Part shown: positions 33,327-44,928 of the stretch, piece after piece
Layout of the letters: every line of letters begins with the position of its first letter
Numbering within the stretch: position 1 is the first letter of the stretch
NCBI RefSeq assembly: GCF_020524485.1
Contig: NZ_JAIVLF010000007.1
Coordinates: forward strand, 1 to 64,000
Source: Novosphingobium profundi
GTDB lineage: Bacteria > Pseudomonadota > Alphaproteobacteria > Sphingomonadales > Sphingomonadaceae
Length of the DNA: 64,000 nucleotides
Direction: 5' to 3'
Program-made: the position numbers and the translations under genes
The notes under the pieces: model-generated
Told to the model about the DNA's origin: nothing
The model's database searches: none
What the model saw: the letters and a program-made list of their open reading frames with translations, nothing else

Positions 33327-34589
33327 TTACAGCTCCAGCCGGTCGATCATGGCCTTGGTGATGAGGCATACGCCCTTTTCGGTACGGCGAAAGCGCACCG
33401 CGTCAAGCTCGGGGTCCTCGCCCACGACAAGACCTTCGGGGATGCGCACGCCCGAATCGATGACCACGCGGCTGAGGCGCGCGTTACGTCCGATGTTGCA
33501 GTAGGGGAGGATCACCGCCTCATTAACCTCGGACCAGCTGCCCATCTTCACCCCCGTAAAGAGCAGCGAGCGGCGCGCGAGCGAGCCCGAGACGATGCAG
33601 TCCTGGCTGATGAGCGAGGAGATCGCCTGCCCGCGCCGCCCGTCCTGGTCGTGGACGAACTTGGCCGGTGCAGCGACCACGGTGTCGGTCCAGATGGGCC
33701 AGTCGCGGTCGTACATATCGAGCTTGGGGACGGTGTCGGTGAGGTCGAGATTGGCCTCGAAGTAGGCATCCACGGTGCCGACATCGCGCCAGTATTCCTC
33801 GATCTCTTCGGCCGCGCGGATGCACGAGGCGGTGAAGCGGTGCGCCTTCGCCTTCCCGTGCCGGACGATGTAGGGGATGATGTCGCCGCCGAAATCGCGC
33901 CTAGAATCGGGATCGGCGGCGTCGCGCCGCAGCTGTTCGAAAAGGAACTCGGTCTCGAACACGTAGATGCCCATGGAGGCAAGCGCGTGCTCGGGATCGC
34001 CCGGGATGCCCGGCGGATCCTCGGGCTTTTCGAGGAACGAGGTGATGAAGTCATTTTCATCGACGTGCATCACACCGAACGCGGTCGCATCGGCGCGCGG
34101 GACGGTGAGGCAGCCCACGGTCACGTCCGCGCCCGATTCCACGTGCTCGCGCAGCATGACCTCGTAGTCCATCTTGTAGATGTGGTCACCCGCCAGGATC
34201 ACCATGTAGCGCGGCGCATGGGCGGCGATGATGTCGATGTTCTGGAACACCGCATCGGCCGTGCCCTCGTACCACATGTACTCCGAGATGCGCTGGGAGG
34301 CGGGCAGGATGTCGAAGCTCTCATTGCGTTCAGGACGCATGAAGTTCCAGGCCCGGTTCATGTGCCGGATCAGGCTATGCGCCTTGTACTGGGTGGCAAC
34401 GCCGATGCGCCGGATGCCCGAATTGATCGCGTTGGACAGCGCAAAGTCGATGATCCGGCTCATGCCCCCGAAGTAGACCGCAGGCTTGGCCCGGTTGTCG
34501 GTCAGCTCCTTGAGCCGGCTGCCGCGCCCACCGGCCAGGACGTAGGCCATGGCATCGCGCGCAAGGGGTTGTGGACTGGGGGTCTTCAT
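33327..34589 (-). CDS. glgC: Glucose-1-phosphate adenylyltransferase GlgC
   Basis: GlgC makes ADP-glucose from ATP and glucose 1-phosphate, the committed step of glycogen synthesis. The 420-residue protein carries AYVLAGGRGSRLKELTDNRA, the catalytic-site DHIYKMDYEVMLREH, and SFLEKPEDPP. A C-terminal left-handed beta-helix (NIGRNARLSRVVIDSGVRIP) also shows. The enzyme is normally allosterically controlled by central-carbon intermediates. It lies 35 bases after glgB and two bases before the glgA start. Confidence 0.96.
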   Translation of the reverse strand: MKTPSPQPLARDAMAYVLAGGRGSRLKELTDNRAKPAVYFGGMSRIIDFALSNAINSGIRRIGVATQYKAHSLIRHMNRAWNFMRPERNESFDILPASQRISEYMWYEGTADAVFQNIDIIAAHAPRYMVILAGDHIYKMDYEVMLREHVESGADVTVGCLTVPRADATAFGVMHVDENDFITSFLEKPEDPPGIPGDPEHALASMGIYVFETEFLFEQLRRDAADPDSRRDFGGDIIPYIVRHGKAKAHRFTASCIRAAEEIEEYWRDVGTVDAYFEANLDLTDTVPKLDMYDRDWPIWTDTVVAAPAKFVHDQDGRRGQAISSLISQDCIVSGSLARRSLLFTGVKMGSWSEVNEAVILPYCNIGRNARLSRVVIDSGVRIPEGLVVGEDPELDAVRFRRTEKGVCLITKAMIDRLEL

Positions 34590-34624
34590 CGTCCTTTTAT
34601 CCTCTCATGGCCCACGGCCTGGTG

Positions 34625-36795
34625 CTATCCCGCGTATTCCAGCATGATCGTGGCAAGTGGCGGCAAGGTGACATGCGCGAGCCCGCCTGCGGCCTTGATC
34701 TGCCCGAGGTTGCCCTTGCCCGACCCGCCGTAATAGACCGAGTCCGTGTTCAGGATCTCACGCCAGTTGCCCTCGCCCGGCAGGGCAAGCGCATAGTCCT
34801 TCAGAAGGTTGGGCGTCATGTTGCTGATGACCACCACGGGCCTGGCATCCGGCGCCTTGCGCACCCAGGCGAAGACCGAGTTGGTCGCATCGTCGACGAC
34901 CAGCCACTCGAACCCCTCCCCCTCGCAGTCGCGCCCGTGCAGCGCGGGTTTGTCGCGGTAGAGGCGGTTGAGGTCGCGCACCAGGTTGCGCACACCCTCG
35001 TGCGCGGGCGCCTCGCGCAAGTGCCAGTCGAGCGCCCTCTCCTCGCTCCACTCGCTGCGCTGCGCGAACTCCTGCCCCATGAACAGCAGCTTCTTGCCGG
35101 GATAGCCCCACATGAGGCCATAGTAGGCGCGAAGGTTCGCGAACTGCTGCCAGTCATCCCCGCTCATCTTGGAGAGCAGCGAGCCCTTGCCATGGACGAC
35201 CTCGTCGTGGCTGAGGGGCAGCACGAAGTTCTCCGAGAAGGCGTACATCAGGCCAAAGGTGATGTCCTCGTGGTGGAACTGGCGGTGCACCGGATCGCGG
35301 CCCATGTAGCGCAGGGTATCGTGCATGAAGCCCATGTTCCACTTGAACCCGAAGCCCAGCGCAGTCCCGCGCGTGCCGTCCTCGGGCTCGTCGGCAGGCG
35401 CGCTCACGCCCGGCCAGGCGGTCGATTCCTCGGCAAAGGTCATGATGCCAGGATGCTCGGCGTAGAGCGTGCGGTTGACCGCGCGCAGGAACTCCACCGC
35501 TTCCCAGTTCTCGCGGCCACCCTCTTCGTTGGGCGTCCACTCGCCCTCCTTGCGCGAGTAGTCGCGGTAGAGCATCGAGGCGACCGCATCCACGCGCAGG
35601 CCATCGACATGGTAGCGCTCGGCCCAGAACAGCGCGTTGTTGACGAGGAAGCTCGCCACTTCCTTGCGGCCGAAATTGTAGATGAGGGTGTTCCAGTCCG
35701 GGTGGAAGCCCTGCCGCCAGTCCTCGTGCTCGTAAAGCGCGGTGCCATCGAAGCGGACAAGGCCGTGTTCGTCGGTCGGGAAATGGGCGGGCACCCAGTC
35801 GAGGATCACACCGATCCCGGCCTTGTGCGCCCCTTCCACGAAGCGCGCGAAGCCGGCCGGTTCGCCAAAGCGCGCAGAGGGCGCGTAGAGCCCCGTGGTC
35901 TGATAGCCCCAGGAGGGATCGTAAGGGTGCTCGGCGATGGGCAGGAACTCGATGTGAGTGAAGCCCATGTCGACCACGTAAGGGATGAGCTGCTCGGCCA
36001 TCTCGTCCCAGTTGAGGAACCAGTTCCAGCGATCGCGCTGCCAGGACCCGGCGTGGACCTCGTAGATCGAGACCGGCACGCGGCGCGCATCGACGCTGGC
36101 CCAGTGGGTGCGGTGGGCCGCATCGTTCCAGTCGGGCTTTTCCACGCGCGCGGTGATCGAGGCCGTGCGCGGGCGCACCTCGGTCATGAAGGCGAAAGGG
36201 TCGGCCTTGAGCGGGCGGGCGATGCCATCGGGTCCGACGACGTGGAACTTGTAGGCGCGGTAATCGCGGATGTCGGGGATGAAGATTTCCCACACGCCGA
36301 TGTCGCGGCGGTGGCGCATGACGTGACGGCCTGCGTCCCAGTCGTTGAAATCGCCCACCACGCTGACACGCTGCGCGTTAGGGGCCCAGACCGCAAAATG
36401 GACGCCCTTGGCGCCCTGGTGCTCGATGAGGTGAGCGCCCAGCTTGTCGAACAGGCGCATATGGGTGCCCTGCGCGATCAAGAGGTCGTCGAGGGGGCCA
36501 AGCACCGGCGCGAAGCTATAGGCATCGGTCTGGATCCAGTCGCGCGTCGCGGTCGAGCAGCGGTAGCGCACGGGCTGCGGCGTGCCCAGGAGATAGCCCT
36601 CGAACATGCCGCGCGGATCGATCCGGGCGACCTCGCCCAGGCACTGCCCGTCGATCGAGAAGGCCTCCGCGGTCTCGGCCCCCGGCAGGATCGCGCGCGC
36701 GAAGGTCCCTCCGGGGCCGGAGTGGACGCCCAGAAGCGAAAAGGGATCGCCATGCGTGCCATCGAGCAGGGCATCGAGAGAACTTTCAGGAGGCT

Positions 36796-36799
<4 letters not shown>
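34625..36799 (-). CDS. glgB: Glycogen branching enzyme GlgB
   Basis: The 724-residue GH13 enzyme adds alpha-1,6 branches. It has an N-terminal beta-sandwich, a CBM48 (GVHFAVWAPNAQRVSVVGDFNDWD), then the barrel with VILDWVPAHFP, the nucleophile in VDGLRVDAVASMLYRDYSR, the acid/base in TFAEESTAWPGVS, and LPLSHDEVVHGKGSL. The frame continues upstream into the glgP gene, but the GTG at 36799 overlaps the glgP stop (GTGA) and begins VKPPESSLDALLDG, the correct N-terminus. This is the classical long form with an extra N-terminal module. Confidence 0.96.
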
Positions 36800-39198
<2,399 letters not shown>

Positions 39199-39480
39199 GG
39201 AGATTCTCCTCAAACGGCAAGGACCCGGCCCCAGGCACCCGACAGGATGTCCCGAAGAACTGGCCCATGCACGGCCAAAAGCCTGAACGGAGCGCAACCG
39301 CGCCCGGGAATCCGAAACTACGAGGCACCATGGCTACCACAAGGTTGCAATGCAGCAAGCCAAATTGTGCAGCGCCGAACAAAAGAACCCCGCTTTCCAA
39401 TGGACTTGCCCGCCTTCGCGTCCCCGGAGCCGCCCCCGAGACCGCTAGGCAAGCCCGGGAGCGCGGGCTAAGGATGGGCG

Positions 39481-40755
39481 ATGCACGAACTCTCCCCATT
39501 CGATGCCGCCGCGTTCCTGATCGTGATGGCCGCAGCGCTCGGCTATCTCAACTACCGCACGCTGCGCCTGCCCTCGACGGTGGGGCTCACGATCATGGGG
39601 ACACTCGCCTCGCTGCTGCTGGTCGCCTACGACCACCTGGTTCCCACCAGCACGCTTTCGGCGACCTTCGGCCGGTTCCTTGCCGACCTCGACTTCTCCA
39701 AGACACTGATGGACGGGATGCTCTCGTTCCTGCTTTTTGCGGGCGCGATGCACGTCAGCTGGGCGCACATGCGAAAAGGTGCCCTGCCAATCCTGGTCTT
39801 CAGCACCGTGGGCGTGCTCCTTTCGACCGGGCTTGTCGGCGCGGGGTTCTACGCGCTCTCGCTGGCTGTCGGCATCCCGGTACCGCTCACCTGGTGCCTC
39901 GTCTTCGGCGCGCTCATCAGCCCGACCGACCCGGTCTCGGTCATGGCGGTGATGAAGCGCGCGGCGATGCCCGAGACGCTGCAAGCGACGGTTGCGGGTG
40001 AGAGCCTGTTCAACGACGGCATCGGCGTCGTCGTCTTCACCATCCTCATCGCACTTGCCACCGGCACGGAAGAATTCACCTGGTCCTTCGCGCTCGGCCA
40101 TTTCGCGCGCGAGGCGCTGGGCGGGGCGGTCCTGGGCCTGGCCGTAGGCGGCATCGGCTTTGCCGCGATGAAGTCGATCGATGAATACAACATCGAGGTG
40201 ATGATCTCCCTCGCCGTTGTCATGGGCGGCTACAGCCTGGCCATGGCGACCCACGTCAGCGGCCCTGTCGCGATGGCGATTGCCGGGCTCATCATCGGCA
40301 ACGCCGGGATCGCCCACGCCATGAGCGACACCACGCGCGATCACGTCATCAAGTTCTGGGCGCTCATCGACGAGATCCTGAACGCGGTGCTGTTCCTGCT
40401 GATCGGCCTCGAGGTCATCGCGCTTGATCTGGAGCCGGGCTACATGCTGGTCGGGCTCGCGACGGTGGGCATTGTCCTCGCGTCGCGCGCGCTGGCGGTC
40501 GGCGCGCCGCTGCTGGCGATGAAGCGGGCCATCGACATGGGCCCCCTCGCCTTCCCGACGCTGGTCTGGGGAGGTCTGCGCGGCGGTATCTCGATTGCGC
40601 TTGCCCTCTCGCTCCCGCTCGCCGATATCCGCTCCGAACTGCTCGCGGTGACCTACATCGTCGTGGTCTTTGCCGTCGTCATCCAGGGCGGCACCATTGC
40701 CCGCCTCATCTCCGCCATCCAGTCGCGCGAACCCCGCGCGGCCCAAGCCGGGTAA
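39481..40755 (+). CDS. CPA1-type cation:proton antiporter
   Basis: The 424-residue inner-membrane protein has about 12 membrane helices and the CPA1 (NhaP/NHE) signature. This includes ISPTDPVSVMAVMKRAAMPETL, a GESLFNDGIGVVVF helix with the ion-binding ND pair, and FLLIGLEVIAL. It should exchange Na+ or K+ for protons in pH and salt homeostasis. No C-terminal TrkA or nucleotide-binding domain is present, so it is the short form. It is transcribed away from the glycogen operon and is followed seven bases later by the DUF389 gene. Confidence 0.88.
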   Translation: MHELSPFDAAAFLIVMAAALGYLNYRTLRLPSTVGLTIMGTLASLLLVAYDHLVPTSTLSATFGRFLADLDFSKTLMDGMLSFLLFAGAMHVSWAHMRKGALPILVFSTVGVLLSTGLVGAGFYALSLAVGIPVPLTWCLVFGALISPTDPVSVMAVMKRAAMPETLQATVAGESLFNDGIGVVVFTILIALATGTEEFTWSFALGHFAREALGGAVLGLAVGGIGFAAMKSIDEYNIEVMISLAVVMGGYSLAMATHVSGPVAMAIAGLIIGNAGIAHAMSDTTRDHVIKFWALIDEILNAVLFLLIGLEVIALDLEPGYMLVGLATVGIVLASRALAVGAPLLAMKRAIDMGPLAFPTLVWGGLRGGISIALALSLPLADIRSELLAVTYIVVVFAVVIQGGTIARLISAIQSREPRAAQAG

Positions 40756-40762
40756 CATCCCT

Positions 40763-42574
40763 GTGACATCGACCCCTCCCCCCGAAGGTCCTGATCCCGC
40801 CCAAGGCCCTGATCCGGCCATGCCCGAGACCCAGCTTCCCGGCGATGGCACAAGCGGCCCCGACACCGAGGCCCCGTTCACACCCAAGGGCCCGATCAAC
40901 GAGATGTGGGCGGCCCGCCCGCAATGGGTGCGCCGGGGCGAGGCCTTCTTCCATGTCCTGCGCGTCAAGTTCGCGCACGCGGTGCTCCTGCCCGAACTGA
41001 GCCCGGACCAGGCCTACGACCTGCGCCAGACGGTGCGCCAGGAAGGCCAGCTCACCCACGGCTATGTGCTGATGTGCGCGCTCGCGGCGGGAATCGCGAT
41101 CCTGGGCCTGCTCCAGTCCTCAACCGCGGTCGTCATCGGCGCGATGCTCGTCTCCCCGCTGATGAGCCCGATTGCGGCCATGGGCTTCGGCTTTGCCTCG
41201 CTCGACGGGCACCGCATCCGCGATTCGATCCGCGTCGTCGCCATTGGTGCAGGCATCGGCATTGCCACCGGCATCGTCCTCACCTGGCTCTCGCCCATCC
41301 GCAACGCGACGCCGGAAATCCTCGCGCGGACCGAGCCCAACCTGCTCGACCTCGCGGTCGCGCTGTTCTCCGGCATCGCCGGTGGCTACTCGACCGTCAT
41401 CGGCAAGGGCGGGACCGCCATCGGGGTTGCCATCGCGACCGCGCTGATGCCCCCCCTGACGGTCATCGGCTATGGCATCGGCGTGTTCCAGCCAATGTTC
41501 GCGCTGGGCGCACTTCTGCTGTTCCTGACCAACCTCGCCGCGATCACCTTCGCCTTTGCCCTTATCGCGCGGCTTTCGGGCGCGGCGCGGCCCTTCGGCA
41601 AGGTCGAGTGGACGCCGCGCTATGCGACGATCCTTGTCGCGGCCTTCCTCGCGCTCGCCACCCCGCTCACCATGACGCTGATGAAGCTCACCAACGAGGC
41701 GCGCATCCGCTCGGCCGCACAGGAGGCGATCATCGCGGCCTGCGGCGACCGGGGCGTGACCATCGCCCAGCTCGACGTCAGCTCCAGCCTGCTCGGTTCG
41801 CCCAAGGTCAAGGCGCTGGTCATCGCCACCAGCTACACCGGCAACGCCGAGATCGCGGCCGAGAACGCGCTCAAGGAAACGCTGGGCGAGGACGTCGATG
41901 TCTCCTTGCAGCAAGTGCTCGCCGCCGACGTCCGCTCGCAGACGCAGGCCATGGTCGATGCCGCGATGGAGCGCACGACCGCGGGCATTGCCGCCGACGT
42001 TCCGCCCTACAAGGCGATCCGTCAGAAAGTCGGCCTGCCGACCCGCTCGATCTGGACCGACCGCGCGCAGCGCATGGTCTACCTCGAGCCTGTCCCTGCG
42101 CCCGACTGGCCCCTGGCCGACTACCGCGCCACCGAGAAAGCGGCGAGCCAGGGCGTCAACGGCTGGACGGTGCGCCTGATGCCCCCGCCCCAGCCGCGCC
42201 TGACCGTTTTGCTGGAGGCGAGCGAGGACGCGCAGGTCCCCGAGGACGCCATCGCGACCGACCTTGGCATCTGGGCGCTCCAGCGCTGGGGCCTTGGCGA
42301 AGTGACGATTTCCGGGGCCGATCCTGCCCGGCTGACGGCGCTCGCGCGCCTGCTCGCCGATGCCGGGATTGCCGCGCAGATCGATGGCGCGGTGATTCCC
42401 CCGCCCGAAGAGCCGCGAGCGCCTGCCGGGGATGGGGCTGAGGCCGCCCCCCGCGCCATCACCGCGACGATTGCGGTCTACGCGACCAGCCCCTCGCGGC
42501 TCGAGGCGCAGCGCGCCGAGCGGGAGGCCGCGGCGCGCGCGGCGGCGCTGGAGGAAAGCTTCTCAGCGCCCTGA
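40763..42574 (+). CDS. DUF389 (TIGR00341-type) membrane protein
   Basis: The 603-residue protein has a Pro-rich start and a DUF389 membrane core of about six or more helices (ILGLLQSSTAVVIGAMLVSP, LMSPIAAMGFGFA, GYSTVIGKGGTAIGVAIATA). A soluble C-terminal half of about 330 residues follows, ending Ala/Glu-rich. The function of DUF389 is unknown. Either GTG 40763 or ATG 40820 may be the start; neither has a clear ribosome site, and the GTG lies seven bases after the antiporter stop. It is probably co-transcribed with the antiporter, so a link to ion or envelope stress is possible but unproven. Confidence 0.83.
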   Translation: MTSTPPPEGPDPAQGPDPAMPETQLPGDGTSGPDTEAPFTPKGPINEMWAARPQWVRRGEAFFHVLRVKFAHAVLLPELSPDQAYDLRQTVRQEGQLTHGYVLMCALAAGIAILGLLQSSTAVVIGAMLVSPLMSPIAAMGFGFASLDGHRIRDSIRVVAIGAGIGIATGIVLTWLSPIRNATPEILARTEPNLLDLAVALFSGIAGGYSTVIGKGGTAIGVAIATALMPPLTVIGYGIGVFQPMFALGALLLFLTNLAAITFAFALIARLSGAARPFGKVEWTPRYATILVAAFLALATPLTMTLMKLTNEARIRSAAQEAIIAACGDRGVTIAQLDVSSSLLGSPKVKALVIATSYTGNAEIAAENALKETLGEDVDVSLQQVLAADVRSQTQAMVDAAMERTTAGIAADVPPYKAIRQKVGLPTRSIWTDRAQRMVYLEPVPAPDWPLADYRATEKAASQGVNGWTVRLMPPPQPRLTVLLEASEDAQVPEDAIATDLGIWALQRWGLGEVTISGADPARLTALARLLADAGIAAQIDGAVIPPPEEPRAPAGDGAEAAPRAITATIAVYATSPSRLEAQRAEREAAARAAALEESFSAP

Positions 42575-42592
42575 CAGCGCCCGAGGCGGAGT

Positions 42593-43279
42593 TCAGACCC
42601 GGGCGGCCTGCGCCCTGTGCATGGCCTCGACCTGCCCAAGCACGACCGCGCGGATGCGCCGTACGTGGAGCACGAGCGCGGCCTGGGCGGTTTCCAGCTC
42701 GCGCCGGGCAATGGCCTCGCACAGCATATGGTGTTCGCGCAGATGGTCCTGACGGGCATGCTCGGCGGCCGCGGCATCCATCGTCTTCCACGTGCCTAGG
42801 ACGAACGCCTGGCCCACGTCCCAGACGCGCTCGACCATGGTCGCCAGCAGCGTCGAGGAGTGGCGGCTGTAGGTCATCCAGTGAAATTCGCGCCCGTGCT
42901 CGATCATGTCCTCGGCCGTTGTCGCGGTCTCGCCGGCGCGCACGACCGCGCGCAGGGCCTCGACGTCCTCCGCGCCGAAGTTGGCCATGCTGTCAGCCAG
43001 GAGCAGGGGCTCGAGACGCTCGCGAATGTCGAAAGCGGCAGCGATATCCGAGCGCGCGGGCGCAACGACCCGCGCACCGGTGTTGGCGCGCATCGTCACC
43101 AGTCCACGCGATTCCAGGATACGCAGCGCATCGCGCACGGGGATGCGGCTCGTGTTCAGCTCGGCGGCCAGCTCGTCCTGTTTGATCCGCAGGCCCGGCG
43201 CCAGTTCGCCCGACAGGATGCGCCGGGCCAGAATGGCGGCCACGCGCTCGCTCACCGCTTCGCTTGGTATCTTTGTCAT
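42593..43279 (-). CDS. GntR-family regulator with FCD domain (FadR subfamily)
   Basis: The 228-residue protein has an N-terminal winged helix (ILSGELAPGLRIKQDELAAELN, TSRIPVRDALRILESRGLV) and a C-terminal all-helical FCD ligand domain with the metal-type His pattern (EFHWMTYSRH, REHHMLCEAI). Members repress genes for acid or sugar-acid catabolism and respond to a small organic acid. The ATG at 43279 is used; the frame continues to a TTG at 43315 inside the operator. It lies downstream of a GntP-type permease on the same strand, which is its most likely target besides itself. Confidence 0.9.
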   Translation of the reverse strand: MTKIPSEAVSERVAAILARRILSGELAPGLRIKQDELAAELNTSRIPVRDALRILESRGLVTMRANTGARVVAPARSDIAAAFDIRERLEPLLLADSMANFGAEDVEALRAVVRAGETATTAEDMIEHGREFHWMTYSRHSSTLLATMVERVWDVGQAFVLGTWKTMDAAAAEHARQDHLREHHMLCEAIARRELETAQAALVLHVRRIRAVVLGQVEAMHRAQAARV

Positions 43280-43310
43280 TGCGAGTTCATTTTTTCCGTA
43301 ATCTCGAAGG

Positions 43311-43323
43311 TCCAATTATTGGA
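43311..43323 (-). promoter_or_regulatory. Perfect palindrome, candidate GntR operator
   Basis: TCCAAT-T-ATTGGA is a perfect 13-base inverted repeat placed 32 bases upstream of the GntR start. On the minus strand it lies just downstream of a TATACT box (-10-like) and so would overlap the transcription start, as expected for an autorepressor operator. Confidence 0.55.
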
Positions 43324-43373
43324 CGTGAGTATAATCCGACGCAATATCCTTTTTTTAGCGTTAACTCCGTGCC

Positions 43374-44738
43374 TCAGATCACGACAAATATGCCGATAGC
43401 AAGGGCGAGGCCGAGAAGCGGCACCAGCACCGTCAGCACGCCAAGAGCCGGGTAGGCCGCCTTGTGAGTCTCCCCGCAGATCGCGCGAATGGTGGTCACG
43501 ACATAGCCGTTGTGCGGCAGGCTATCGAGCGCGCCGCTGGCGATCGCCACCGTGCGGTGAAGCTGCGCGGGATCGGCTCCGGCCTCAAGGTAGCCGGGCG
43601 CGAGCAGCGGCAGGGCGATGGTCTGCCCGCCCGAGGCCGAGCCGGTCAGCGCGGCGATCACGGTCACCGCCACCGCCGCGCCGATGAGGGGATCGCCCGG
43701 AAGTCCCTGCAGCGCCTCCAGCGCCATCTGGAACGCGGGCGAAAGTGCGGCGACCGAGCCGAAGCCAACGACCGCGCAGGTGTTGGTGATGGCCACCACG
43801 GCCCCGCTTGCCCCGCGCGCGAACGCGCCCGGCATGGCCGCGCGGGCCCGGTAGCCCACGCCCAGCGCCAGCAGGCTCCCCGCGCCCAGCGCCACGACCA
43901 GCGCCCACTTGCCCAGCGATTGCTGCGGCAGCGCCCAGGCGAGCCCCGGCACGCCCTGCGGATACTGGAACAGCATGAAGACGCCGAGCACGGCAAGGAG
44001 CGGCACGAGGCACAGCAGCGGCGGGGGAAGGTGCGGATGGTCATCAAGCGCGCTGTCGCCCTTGCGTACTTCGAAACGCTCCCCCCGCGCCAGCGCGCGG
44101 CGCATCATCCGGTCGAGCAGGAGATAGCCCAGCCCGGCCATCAGGCCTGCGACCAGCAGGCTGACCGGCCAGGCCGCGTAGGCATCGGTGCCCAGGTACT
44201 GCATCGGGATCAGGTTCTGGATCTCGGGCGAACCTGCGCTGGTCATCGTGAAGGTAACCGAGCCGAACGCGAGCGCGGCCGGGATGAACCGGCGCGGCAG
44301 GTCGGCCTCACGGAAGAGATGGACCGCGAGGGGATAGACCGCGAAGCCCACGATGAAGACCGACACCCCGCCATAGGTGAGAAGTGCCGCCGCCGCGACC
44401 ACGGCCAGCACCGCATGGCGAAGGCCGATGCGCGCGACGACACCGCGCGCCACGCTCGCCGCCGCCCCGCTTGCCGCCATGACCTCGCCGAAGATCGCGC
44501 CGAGCAGGAACATCCAGAACCAGTCCGCGAAGAAGCCGGTGAACCCGGCCATGTAACTTGTCGCAAAGTCCCCCTCGCCCGCGTCCGCCAGCGGCGGCAG
44601 GAAGGCCAGACCGCTGGTCGCGGCCACCACCGCCGCGCAGGCGGGCGCGGCGAGCAGGATATGCACCCCGCGCACGGTCAGGAGAATGAGGAGAGCAAGA
44701 GCGGCAACAAGGCCGACAGCGCTGAACACGAAGACCAT
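43374..44738 (-). CDS. GntP-family permease
   Basis: The 454-residue hydrophobic protein has about 12-14 membrane helices with the GntP/CitM features: GAIFGEVMAASGAAASVARG early on, TSAGSPEIQNLIPMQYLGT in the middle and ASGALDSLPHNGYVVTTIRAIC near the end. It should bring an organic acid such as gluconate, lactate or another hydroxy acid into the cell by proton symport. The ATG at 44738 begins the first helix, and a GGGAG directly touches it, so the exact start is unsure. The GntR regulator follows after 94 bases. No catabolic enzyme for the substrate is next to it. Confidence 0.8.
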   Translation of the reverse strand: MVFVFSAVGLVAALALLILLTVRGVHILLAAPACAAVVAATSGLAFLPPLADAGEGDFATSYMAGFTGFFADWFWMFLLGAIFGEVMAASGAAASVARGVVARIGLRHAVLAVVAAAALLTYGGVSVFIVGFAVYPLAVHLFREADLPRRFIPAALAFGSVTFTMTSAGSPEIQNLIPMQYLGTDAYAAWPVSLLVAGLMAGLGYLLLDRMMRRALARGERFEVRKGDSALDDHPHLPPPLLCLVPLLAVLGVFMLFQYPQGVPGLAWALPQQSLGKWALVVALGAGSLLALGVGYRARAAMPGAFARGASGAVVAITNTCAVVGFGSVAALSPAFQMALEALQGLPGDPLIGAAVAVTVIAALTGSASGGQTIALPLLAPGYLEAGADPAQLHRTVAIASGALDSLPHNGYVVTTIRAICGETHKAAYPALGVLTVLVPLLGLALAIGIFVVI

Positions 44739-44928
44739 CTCCCAGAGGCAGGATAGCGACCACGGCCCTCTTTGCGGAGCCTTGCCACGCGCGATGGTGC
44801 CGCCTTGCCAGCCACTTGTCCATGGCGTCTTCCGGCCAGCCTTCCAAGTATATCCACGTGGTCCGGCGATGACGGGAAAGAGACGATATCCTGACACCAT
44901 CACCGCCCGGCACAGGGACAGTTCATCC

